From Zelonia costaricensis (taxonomy: Eukaryota; Euglenozoa; Kinetoplastea; Trypanosomatida; Trypanosomatidae), in NCBI GenBank assembly GCA_030849075.1, contig JASAOO010002937.1, positions 1 to 14,192 of the forward strand: a stretch of 14,192 nt of DNA. Reading direction: 5' to 3'. The notes below the pieces were generated by a model. The model was not told the DNA's origin. It searched no databases and saw only the letters and a list, made by a program, of their open reading frames with translations. Shown one piece after another: positions 7,885 through 14,192 of this stretch (position 1 is its first letter; the number at the start of each line of letters is the position of its first letter). Made by a program: the position numbers and the translations under genes.

Positions 7885-7993
7885 GAGACGCTCCATCTCC
7901 CTCTCCCCCCCCCGTGTCCCACGTCACCTCCTCTATGACGCCCTCCACGCGACCACCCCCTCCTCCTCCCTTTTGTGTTCGCTCGCTACACAG
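7885..7993 (+). promoter_or_regulatory. Candidate SL trans-splice region for ERV
   Basis: A C/T-rich tract from about 7890 leads to an AG at 7992-7993, giving a 5' UTR of about 163 bases that includes the (CA)10 run. A second good tract, CTCACCCCCCTCCCCCCACAG, ends at 8131 and would give a 25-base 5' UTR. Neither mature leader contains an ATG before 8157, so the protein start is the same with both. Confidence 0.45.
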
Positions 7994-8010
7994 GCCCATC
8001 AGCAAACAGA

Positions 8011-8030
8011 CACACACACACACACACACA
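8011..8030 (+). repeat. (CA)10 microsatellite upstream of ERV
   Basis: Ten CA units followed by GAGAGAG, about 127 bases before the ERV ATG. A diverged ACAGACACAGACAC stretch recurs at about 8128-8145. Confidence 0.92.
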
Positions 8031-8156
8031 GAGAGAGCTGAAGACAGTAGCGGACTTTGTGGGAAGCTCTCGTCCACTCCCCACCCCACCCCCTTCATCC
8101 TCACAAGCACCTCACCCCCCTCCCCCCACAGACACAGACACAGACAGCACGAAGAC

Positions 8157-9119
8157 ATGCCGCACTCGAAGGGCCAACAGAAGGACGTCGGCGATGAGTC
8201 GTCGGCGCGGCTGACCGCCATTCCCGGGACGTGCCCCACGCCGCTGGAGTTGGGCGTGTCGGGCTGGAACATCCTCCACTCCTCCGCCGCCGTCTTCCCG
8301 TACAAGCCGTCCCCAGTGCAGCAGGCAGCCATGAAGAGCTTTATTGAGTCGTGGGCGCACGTGTACGCGTGCAGCTGGTGCGCCTACCACATGCGCCAGT
8401 ACGTCAGCGAGCACCCGCCGGACGTGCGGGACAAGGTGAGCGTGTCGCGTTACGTGTGCGAGCTGCACAACGAGGTCAGCGGGCGCCTGGGCAAGGACGA
8501 GTTCGACTGCTCCCCGGACGTGGTCCTGCGGCGCTGGCACCCCGGCTACCCGAACAAGATGGCGGACAAGCCCACCATCGAGGAGCAGCTCGCTCAGTCC
8601 GCGCGGGACGCGGCGGCGGCGAAGGAGGCGCAGCAGCGCCAGCGGGAGGCAGAGGAGCGGCGCTTCAGTGACTTCGGCCTCCACACCCGCAACGCCGCAC
8701 CGAAGGAGGCGGCGGCGTGGCGCGATGCCGGGGCGACGGGGCAGGCGGCATCGGGGTCCGGCAAGAGCGGCGGGTCGTGGAGCTGGTGGTTCTTCGGCAA
8801 ACCGGCCTTTAGCAACGCGGCGGCCCCGGCGGCCCCGGCGGTGACGCCCGCGGCACCTCCAGCAGCGCAGGCGCCTCCACCGGCCAAGACAGGGCGGGCA
8901 GCGGACGTGAGTGCCCCGCCGGCGGCGGCGTCGGCTGCCGCGACGCTGCGGCACGGCTGGGCGGCGTCGACGGCGGGTGTGCAGGAGAGCGCCGTGCTGC
9001 CGGCGCCTACCCGTGGCAAGGCCGCGGATGACGAGACGGATGTGGACGCGGTGCTGGAGCGGCTGAAGCGCTGCCAGGTGTACTGCCCCGAGGACGAGGA
9101 GCTCCTCAAGCACAAGTAA
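8157..9119 (+). CDS. ERV: Erv/ALR-type FAD sulfhydryl oxidase with kinetoplastid C-terminal extension
   Basis: This 320-residue protein should make disulfides in the mitochondrial intermembrane space, passing electrons through FAD to cytochrome c or oxygen. The Erv/ALR domain spans about 33-131: GWNILHSSAAVFPYKP (36-51) aligns with human ALR, and C72-S-W-C75 is the redox pair beside FAD. C101 and C118 match the second conserved pair, with H104-N105 and FDC (116-118) as FAD-pocket signatures. Opisthokont Erv enzymes carry their shuttle Cys pair before the domain; here only a single C26 lies there. Instead a 190-residue extension follows: a charged helix (139-170), a Trp-rich SWSWWFF (207-213), a Pro/Ala-rich spacer, and C306-QVY-C310 near the end. 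This matches the described kinetoplastid layout, where the distal Cys pair is C-terminal, and kinetoplastids lack a recognisable Mia40. S108 replaces the Asn usual in the HNxVN motif. The start at 8157 is the first ATG of the predicted mRNA; the open frame before it is low complexity. Confidence 0.93.
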   Translation: MPHSKGQQKDVGDESSARLTAIPGTCPTPLELGVSGWNILHSSAAVFPYKPSPVQQAAMKSFIESWAHVYACSWCAYHMRQYVSEHPPDVRDKVSVSRYVCELHNEVSGRLGKDEFDCSPDVVLRRWHPGYPNKMADKPTIEEQLAQSARDAAAAKEAQQRQREAEERRFSDFGLHTRNAAPKEAAAWRDAGATGQAASGSGKSGGSWSWWFFGKPAFSNAAAPAAPAVTPAAPPAAQAPPPAKTGRAADVSAPPAAASAAATLRHGWAASTAGVQESAVLPAPTRGKAADDETDVDAVLERLKRCQVYCPEDEELLKHK

Positions 9120-10092
9120 CGGAAGATCGAGTGTGGCGTCTCCCGGGCTTGACTCGCTTTCTCTCTCGAGTTGCTCTGAAGAGAGGGGGGGGGGCAGCAC
9201 AGAGGGAAGCTGCACGGCGTGCCTTGCACACTCCACGCGGCCGCACACACGCGTTCGACGCTCTCTGGACTACTCGAGGTGTGCGCGGTGGCTGTGCTGG
9301 TTGCGGAGAGGCGCGGTGGCTGTCGAGCTCCTACCTCCCCCTTATTCCTTGTTGTGTTGGGTGCGTTGTTGTCGTCGGGTCGTGTGCGGCGGGGGAGGGC
9401 ACGGGCTACGAGTCAGTGCGCCTATGGGGTGTGCGGAAAGGTGACGGCAAGAGTCGTTGTGTCCGTCAGTGTGTGTGTGTGTGTGTCAAGCGAGATCGGT
9501 GGAGGCGGCGGGGGGGAGACATTTCCTCCACACGTCTTTCCCTTCTGCGAGCCGTTTTCACCTCCGCTGTCGTATCCCTCACCTCGCCGCCCCGCACCGC
9601 GTCGCCGGTCCACACACACACACACACCCTTTGCCCATCGCGTTCGTCCCCCCTCCTCGAGCTCGAGGCCACAAAATGTAAACAAGAAAAACAAGCCCGC
9701 TGATCGACGCACTGATCCTCTCTCACACACACTCACTTTGCCGGAACTGCGTAAACGTCGAGGTGTGCGAGATCTGCGTCGCACACGTGATCGCCTCTCC
9801 TACGCCTCTCTCACTCTCCGCTTTCCACAAGGTGCTCACGTAGAGTGCACCGCTTCCCGCTACACGTGCCTCCGCCACCTGTGTGTGGCCCAGCCGCGTA
9901 CCCCGTGCGTGGCCCTTCACCCCCTACCCAATTCTTATCCCCCTCTCCCTTCCCGCACCCCCATTCGAGTATCTCTTGGCCCATTCCCCCCTCCCCCCCC
10001 CCCCGCAACCCCTTCAACTCTTCTGAAGCCCCCCTCCCCCACCTCTCCTCCCCCTCCCCTCCTCCATCTTTCCACGCGCGCGCAGAGACGTC
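9120..10092. other. Intergenic region ERV-nucleotide-sugar transporter
   Basis: A 970-base spacer with (GT)9 at 9469-9486, (CA)8 at 9611-9626, a short CA run at about 9724-9732, and nearly 200 bases of strongly pyrimidine-rich DNA before the transporter start. Open frames crossing it are low complexity and none resembles a known family. Confidence 0.78.
9945..10085 (+). promoter_or_regulatory. Candidate SL trans-splice region for the transporter
   Basis: Long C/T-rich tracts offer two acceptors: an AG at 10027-10028 (64-base leader) and one at 10084-10085 (7-base leader). There is no ATG between either and 10093. The second has the longer uninterrupted pyrimidine tract but would leave an exceptionally short leader. 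Confidence 0.4.
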
Positions 10093-11586
10093 ATGGCACC
10101 CGCCCACTTCACTTCGCAGGAGAAGCACAGTGGCTTCGCTGTTGCCGTGCTCATCCTGCTCACCGTGCAGAACTCCGGTGCCACGATTCTCACTACCTAC
10201 ACCCAGCGCCAGAGCAGCAGCAGCAGCGCCGGTGCCCGCGGCGAGCTCGGCGTCGCGGCCGACCACACCGGCACCGCGTATGAGACTGCGGCCCCGCTAC
10301 GCAGGTACGACGCGGCCCACGTACTGGCCATGGCGGAGGTGATCAAGCTCGTCAGCTGCCTCGTGTGGTGCGGCGTACATGTGTACTTCCGCGTGGTGGA
10401 ACGGCGTGTGCACCCCCGCGTGTGTCTGGAGGGCACCGAGCGCGACGACGACTTCACCGCGGAGGCCGAGGTGGAGGACGAGAACGCGATCGCCGTGGAG
10501 GTGCACGAGGTCGCCGACGGCGGCGGCGGCAGGGCCGTAGGCGACGAGGCAGCGCTGCTGGAGCAGCTCTCCACCGACGGCACCTCAGTCAACCGCAGCG
10601 CCGATATGAACAGTCGCACGAGCAGCACCAGGAGCGCTGGGGCGCGGCGCAAGGCGGCGTCATCGAAGTCGGTGGCGCTCCTGACGAGCGAGGCGCTGAT
10701 CGAGGTGTCCGCCTGTCGGGTCGACGGGTGGGCCGTCTTCCGGGAGGTGACGCGTCAGCGTGCCTTCTGGTGTGAGTTTCTGCAGGACATGCGCATGGAG
10801 TGCGGCCTGCACCCCGCGAAGCTGGCGGAGGTGTTCCTGATGGCCGTCCCCGCCGTGCTGTACGCGCTGCAGAACTACCTCGTCTTCATCGCCCTCTCCC
10901 TGCTCGACCCGGCGACGTTCCAGCTGGTGTACCAGATACGCATTCTGCTTCTCGCCGTACTCATGCGCTTCGCCCTCGACTTCAAGCTGTCGCGGCGGCA
11001 GTGTGTGGCGCTGGTGCTGCTCGCCATCGGCATCGCCATGGCGCAGCTCGGTAGCTCGCAAAGTGGCGGCGGCGACAACGACACCGTCACGAGCGAGCTA
11101 AACGCGTTTCAGTACAGGGCCGACTTGATCAAGGGTCTGCAGGCGCTCTTCGGCGCCGCGCTCATCTCCAGCGGGTCCGGTGTGTTCATGGAGGTGGTCT
11201 TCAAGAAGCGTGCCAACCACTTCCACATCTCCGCCCGCAACATTCACCTGGCCTTCTTCTCGCTCGTCTTCTTCGTGATCAAGTTCATGATGACGGACTG
11301 GGGCACGACGGTGCAGGTGGCTGGCCAGAAGGCGTACAAGGAGGACTTCTTCTACGGCTTCACGGGCCTCGTGTGGTTCCTCGTGATGATACAGGCCATC
11401 GGCGGCATCCTCATCGCGCTTGTCATGCGCTACGCCGACAACATCGTGAAGTCCTTCTCCACATCACTGGCCATTGTCATCAGCACGCTCGCCTCGGTGC
11501 AGCTCTTCGGGCTCGAGCTCAGTTTCACCATGGCGTGCGGTGCCGGCCTCGTCATGCTCGCGGTGTGTCTCTACAACATCAAGTAG
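10093..11586 (+). CDS. SLC35A-type nucleotide-sugar transporter (UDP-galactose/UDP-GlcNAc transporter family)
   Basis: This 497-residue protein should exchange a cytosolic nucleotide sugar for the matching nucleoside monophosphate across the Golgi or ER membrane, feeding glycan synthesis. Ten hydrophobic segments are visible at about 14-35, 74-98, 245-268, 272-292, 303-320, 347-369, 384-401, 424-446, 453-473 and 476-495. Family blocks match human SLC35A proteins: QNSGATILTTYTQR (26-39), AEVIKLVSCLVW (81-92), PAVLYALQNYLVFIALS (253-269), DPATFQLVYQIRIL (272-285), GVFMEVVFKK (363-372), and RYADNIVKSFSTSLAIVIST (446-465). The human family has about 320-400 residues. The excess here is a lumenal loop (about 40-72) and a hydrophilic loop of about 140 residues (101-240) after segment 2, acidic at 114-140 and Ser/Arg-rich at 164-192, expected to face the cytosol. 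Substrate cannot be assigned from sequence, as the subfamily includes CMP-sialic acid, UDP-Gal and UDP-GlcNAc carriers. CMP-sialic acid is unlikely if the organism lacks sialic acid synthesis. The start gives an intact first segment. Confidence 0.9.
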   Translation: MAPAHFTSQEKHSGFAVAVLILLTVQNSGATILTTYTQRQSSSSSAGARGELGVAADHTGTAYETAAPLRRYDAAHVLAMAEVIKLVSCLVWCGVHVYFRVVERRVHPRVCLEGTERDDDFTAEAEVEDENAIAVEVHEVADGGGGRAVGDEAALLEQLSTDGTSVNRSADMNSRTSSTRSAGARRKAASSKSVALLTSEALIEVSACRVDGWAVFREVTRQRAFWCEFLQDMRMECGLHPAKLAEVFLMAVPAVLYALQNYLVFIALSLLDPATFQLVYQIRILLLAVLMRFALDFKLSRRQCVALVLLAIGIAMAQLGSSQSGGGDNDTVTSELNAFQYRADLIKGLQALFGAALISSGSGVFMEVVFKKRANHFHISARNIHLAFFSLVFFVIKFMMTDWGTTVQVAGQKAYKEDFFYGFTGLVWFLVMIQAIGGILIALVMRYADNIVKSFSTSLAIVISTLASVQLFGLELSFTMACGAGLVMLAVCLYNIK

Positions 11587-11629
11587 CGTGGCGCAGAGAG
11601 ATGAAGGCGGGGAACTAAAGGAGAACTCA

Positions 11630-11674
11630 ACACACACACACGCATCCGGTGTGTGTGTGTGTGTGTGTGTGTGT
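11630..11674 (+). repeat. (CA)n-loop-(GT)13 inverted repeat in transporter 3' UTR
   Basis: A CA run (11630-11641) and a (GT)13 run (11649-11674) are separated by seven bases. The RNA can fold into an 11-bp AC/GU stem, a one-base bulge (11649), two further G-C pairs and a four-base loop (11643-11646). It begins 43 bases after the stop codon. Confidence 0.8.
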
Positions 11675-12306
11675 TTATACCTGCAACTGCTCATTCTGCC
11701 TCTCCTCATTTCTGACTTACTGTGCGTACAGCATTGCACGGTGGACTCAGTGGCAGGGTCACGAGCGCGAGTGCACACGCTGCCTCCACGACTGTCCCGT
11801 TGTGTGCTTTACTCCTCGTTCCTCCTCACCCTCTCTGTCTCTTTCCCTGTGCCACCGGCTGTGGCGGGGGGGGGGGGCCAAGCAGCAGGGAGCGCACCTC
11901 GTAGAGCCGCCCCTGATCGATGGATGCCCCCCCCCTCCTTCCTCCTTCTCAGCTCCAACACCGCCGTCAGCTTGCGTCTTTTCGTTGTGGTTGTTGTTGA
12001 TGAATTTCCTCCGCCTCGCCGCTTCCCCTTCCCCGCGGTGGACGTGGGGTGGGGGGGCGGAGGGAAGGCCCCAGCAGGCAGCCACCGGACGGCAAGCCGA
12101 CCATCGCGCGAGTGACCATCCTGCTGGGTCGCCTCCGCTCCCCCCCCTCCCTTCCTCCCTCCCTTCCTCCGTCAACGCGCTCTCTCACACAAGGACACAC
12201 AAACAGATGCACGCACACTCGATTTGCTGATCCAACACACGTGGCTTCGTCCTGTTGTCCTTTTTCTCTCATATTCGATATTCGCGCTTGTGCGCTTATG
12301 TCAGTC

Positions 12307-12335
12307 TGTGTGTGTGTGTGTGTGTGCGCGCGCGC
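12307..12335 (+). repeat. Alternating (TG)n(CG)n tract, Z-DNA-prone
   Basis: Twenty-nine bases of strict pyrimidine-purine alternation: (TG)n from 12307 to about 12326, then CG repeats ending at 12335. Alternating GT and GC tracts are the classic sequences that adopt Z-form DNA under negative supercoiling. Confidence 0.75.
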
Positions 12336-13678
12336 TCGCGCTGCTTCCACTGGCTCGCTTCACCCTCTTTTTCCCATCCGCTCCTTTCTCTTCTCCTTCC
12401 CTTTACTGCTTCGACCTGAACGGCGACGTCTGGGCGTGGGTGGAACGTGTTTAGGAGTGGGGTCGTGTGTGCTGATGTCGTCTCGCAGGCTCAGGCTCGA
12501 GCCCCTCCCCCTCTTCTCGCACCCGTCTTTGTGCCCCACCTCACACGAGCGCCCCCAAGAGACCATCACCTTCGCCCCCCCCCCCCCGCCCGCCCCACAC
12601 CCTCTTCTCCCTTCCGCCGCGCTTGTAGATTAGGCGGGCAGTTTGCTTTCTGTTCTCCTCATTGAGTCCCCCACATCTCCTTCACCTCCGAGTTTCTATC
12701 TTATGCGCCCCCCGTCCTGAAGCAGTGAAAGCGAGGGGGTGGTACGGACCCTCCTACTCCCTTCCCCGCCCCCCCCCCTCCCACTTCCTCGTCCCCTGCT
12801 TCCTTCATCACAGCCGAGTGTGTCATATACAAGTTCCCGCTTTACAGCACAACCACCCACTCTCCCCCCCTTCCACGGGTACGCCAGGGACGGCTGAGGC
12901 GGTGGTGCGCGTGTGTGTTCTCGCGCTGTCTTACCCTCGTCGCTGCGGCGTGGAGGGTTGCCCAGTCTCGTTCTTAGTCTTTTTCTTCGCCTCTCGTCTG
13001 GGATCGGCGTGGCTTCAACTCCCGCCTATCGTTCGCTTGATTTCTTCTTCTTCGTCTTCCTATTCGTTTCCTCCAGGTTCGCGACTTGCGTGTGCTCGCG
13101 GCCACCGCACTCCGCTGCCGTCTTCTTCGTGTTCTCGGCGCCCTCCCCTGTTCGCGCCTTCGCAGTTCGCGCGTCCTCCCTCCTCCTCTCCGACACGCAC
13201 ACAGTCGCCGACGCTCGCCCCCTCGCCCGCCCCTCCTCTACTCGAAGGATCATGAAGCACTTGGCTGTTGTTGCCTTTATCATCTATACTTCTTTTTCTT
13301 CTTCGTCTCCCCTCTCCCTCTCTCCCTTCCGCTGCTTTTGTTAAGCCACACGGCACCGTGCGCGTGAAGTGTCGATGCCGCGACCTTGTGTGGCTGTCCT
13401 CCACAATGCACACCGGCGTATCCGTCTGTGTGTGTGTGTGTGTTTGCAAGTTTATCTATCTGTGTGTGGGTGTGTGTGTAGGTGTGTGTGTGTGTAGTCA
13501 TCTGGTCCCTCGCGTTTGAGAGAGGCTTCTGTCAGCGTCTTGTTTGCTGTTGTTCTTTTGGAAAAAGGAAATGAAGTCTAGCAACACTGCATCCGTGCCA
13601 GTGCAGCGCGCCACGCCACGAGGACGAGCGACGTGCCACCGTCGATGGCGTTTGCCGCGCCGCAGGGGTGCCCTTCCG

Positions 13679-13705
13679 GTGTCTGTGGCGCCGTCGCCAC
13701 GACAC
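13679..13705 (+). other. Bulged hairpin in ordinary-complexity spacer
   Basis: GTGTCTGTGGCG (13679-13690) pairs with CGCCACGACAC (13695-13705), giving 11 base pairs with one bulged base and a four-base loop. It lies about 260 bases before RPS3 in a patch that is not simple repeat. No flanking T run suggests a terminator, and no AGA or ACA box in the right place was clear, so function is unassigned. Confidence 0.5.
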
Positions 13706-13808
13706 ATCGCGGTCCAGGATGAAGACCTCGGGGGGAGGGGCGCGTGAGAGCTCCTAGTCATGCCTGGAGGTACCGCATAAGCAGTGCATCCCCTTCCGCC
13801 TCACACCT

Positions 13809-13932
13809 GCCCGTGAACGACTCTCCTCTCCTCCACCTTACCCGTACCTCCCCTCTTTGTGTGTTCATTGCCACTACCACCCACCCACCCACCCACCCTC
13901 TGCTCTCTTGCCCACTCACAACGCTAATGAAG
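13809..13932 (+). promoter_or_regulatory. Candidate SL trans-splice acceptor for RPS3
   Basis: About 120 bases of pyrimidine-rich sequence, including ACCC tandem units at 13876-13898, contain no AG. The first AG is at 13931-13932, with others at 13934-13935 and 13946-13947. These give mature leaders of 32, 29 or 17 bases. All lie just downstream of an out-of-frame ATG at 13927, so that ATG would be removed from the mRNA. Confidence 0.55.
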
Positions 13933-13964
13933 AAGTCGATCGCACAGACCCCCTCGCCACCAAG

Positions 13965-14192
13965 ATGGGCCCGCTCTCCAAGAAGCGCATGATTATCCGC
14001 GATGGCGTGTTCTACGCCGAGCTGTTCGAGTTCCTCAAGCGCGAGCTCGCCGAGGAGGGCTTCTCGGGCGTGTCGTACCACGTTACGACGCTCCGCACGG
14101 AGATCGTGATCAAGGCTACGAAGACCCGCGAGGTGCTCGGCGTGAACGGCCGCCGCATCCGCGAGCTGACGGCCTGCATCCAGCAGCGCTTC
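13965..14192 (+). CDS. RPS3: 40S ribosomal protein S3 (uS3), N-terminal 76 residues, cut by window end
   Basis: This is the start of uS3, a small-subunit protein at the mRNA entry channel of cytosolic ribosomes. [20 protein letters not shown] (1-20) aligns with the human SKKRKFVADGIFKAEL region. [14 protein letters not shown] (23-36) and [18 protein letters not shown] (42-59) match closely, and GRRIRELTA (62-70) is identical to human. Residues from about 21 onward belong to the type-2 KH domain. The KH loop reads G59-V-N-G62, where human and yeast have GEKG, so a conserved lysine is absent. The remaining two thirds of the protein (family length about 220-245) lie past the window end, so this is a partial gene by truncation of the window, not a broken one. 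The start at 13965 matches the family N-terminus and follows a CCACCAAG context. Confidence 0.95.
   Translation, partial: MGPLSKKRMIIRDGVFYAELFEFLKRELAEEGFSGVSYHVTTLRTEIVIKATKTREVLGVNGRRIRELTACIQQRF

Larger units (their letters stand above)
7449..8156. other. Intergenic region UBA5-ERV
   Basis: A 700-base spacer. A GT-rich run (about 7472-7500) lies just after the UBA5 stop and a (CA)10 run (8011-8030) before ERV. Between them, about 7570-7860 is ordinary-complexity sequence, not simple repeat, with small potential hairpins such as 7762-7780 (6 bp plus a G-U pair, 5-base loop). I see no clear C/D or H/ACA snoRNA boxes, tRNA or protein family in it. Confidence 0.75.
11587..13964. other. Intergenic region transporter-RPS3 (2.4 kb)
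   Basis: The largest spacer in the window, and no gene is supported. It contains a CA/GT hairpin just after the transporter stop (11630-11674), several pyrimidine blocks, a Z-DNA-prone tract (12307-12335), GT-rich runs at 13427-13443 and about 13461-13495, a bulged hairpin at 13679-13705, and the long pyrimidine tract before RPS3. About 13500-13790 is ordinary-complexity sequence. ORFs of 60-210 codons here encode Ser/Pro/Leu- or Val/Cys-rich low complexity expected from C/T and GT tracts. The space would fit a small RNA gene, but I recognise none. Confidence 0.75.

Noticed and set aside
6201..7922. A 573-codon antisense open frame over UBA5
   Set aside because: It is antisense to a strongly conserved gene and Arg/His/Leu-rich without domains. 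Codon bias (G/C at third positions) suppresses stops on the reverse strand.
7854..8156. N-terminal extension of ERV
   Set aside because: Pro/His/Thr low complexity crossing likely splice acceptors. The conserved protein begins at 8157, and the Cys spacing from there fits what I recall of Leishmania Erv.
8112..9248. A 378-codon antisense frame over ERV
   Set aside because: Same reason: composition-driven shadow of the real gene.
12662..13255. A 197-codon ORF in the spacer before RPS3
   Set aside because: Ser/Pro/Leu/Arg low complexity from pyrimidine-rich DNA, with no domains and no acceptor-start arrangement better than chance.
13251..13344. Short ORF starting MKHLAVVAFIIYTS, signal-peptide-like
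   Set aside because: Only 31 codons, and the hydrophobic then Ser-rich composition is what a T/C-rich tract would encode. Nothing suggests a mature peptide.
1..14192. CRISPR arrays, tRNA or rRNA genes, bacterial promoters or ribosome binding sites
   Set aside because: The repeats are simple dinucleotide tracts, not spaced direct repeats. No tRNA cloverleaf or rRNA core was recognised, and the genes are clearly eukaryotic.

Overview
This looks like nuclear DNA of a trypanosomatid flagellate, most likely Leishmania or a close Leishmaniinae relative. Six genes all read on the + strand. They have no introns, are very GC-rich at third codon positions, and are separated by 0.6-2.4 kb gaps. The gaps are full of pyrimidine tracts, (CA)n/(GT)n runs and poly-C, as expected for a directional gene cluster transcribed as one polycistron and cut into mRNAs by spliced-leader (SL) trans-splicing. 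Three proteins carry kinetoplastid hallmarks: a split C-terminal half of the succinate dehydrogenase iron-sulfur subunit, an Erv sulfhydryl oxidase with a kinetoplastid-type C-terminal extension, and a RAD9 swollen by low-complexity insertions. From memory, RPS3 and RAD9 lie close together on L. major chromosome 15, but I cannot check synteny here. The species cannot be fixed from the sequence alone. One ambiguous base (n) is present at 1749.

Layout: 1-841 intergenic DNA with a strong G-quadruplex motif; 842-1396 SDH2C (mitochondrial complex II); 1397-3298 a 1.9 kb intergenic region with one unexplained good splice-acceptor-like site; 3299-5605 RAD9 (9-1-1 DNA-damage clamp); 5606-6206 intergenic with a C25 tract facing a G13 tract; 6207-7448 UBA5 (E1 enzyme for UFM1); 7449-8156 intergenic; 8157-9119 ERV (FAD sulfhydryl oxidase of the mitochondrial intermembrane space); 9120-10092 intergenic; 10093-11586 SLC35A-type nucleotide-sugar transporter; 11587-13964 a 2.4 kb intergenic region with a CA/GT hairpin and a Z-DNA-prone tract; 13965-14192 the first 76 codons of RPS3, cut by the window edge.

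The genes do not form a functional operon. As is usual in trypanosomatids, neighbours share transcription but not pathway. SDH2C and ERV are both mitochondrial, and Leishmania UFMylation components, including UBA5, have been reported at the mitochondrion, but I read this as coincidence of location. Expression would be set after transcription through trans-splicing, UTRs and stability, so no promoters or ribosome binding sites are expected and none are called.

I found no wholly new system. The points most worth a second look are: a GVNG tetrapeptide in the KH loop of RPS3 where human and yeast have GEKG; splice-acceptor placement that would remove an out-of-frame ATG just before RPS3; the apparent loss of an LYR motif in SDH2C; conservation of both UBA5 C-terminal docking motifs; G-quadruplexes in a UTR and in RAD9 coding sequence; and a possible extra small transcript between SDH2C and RAD9.
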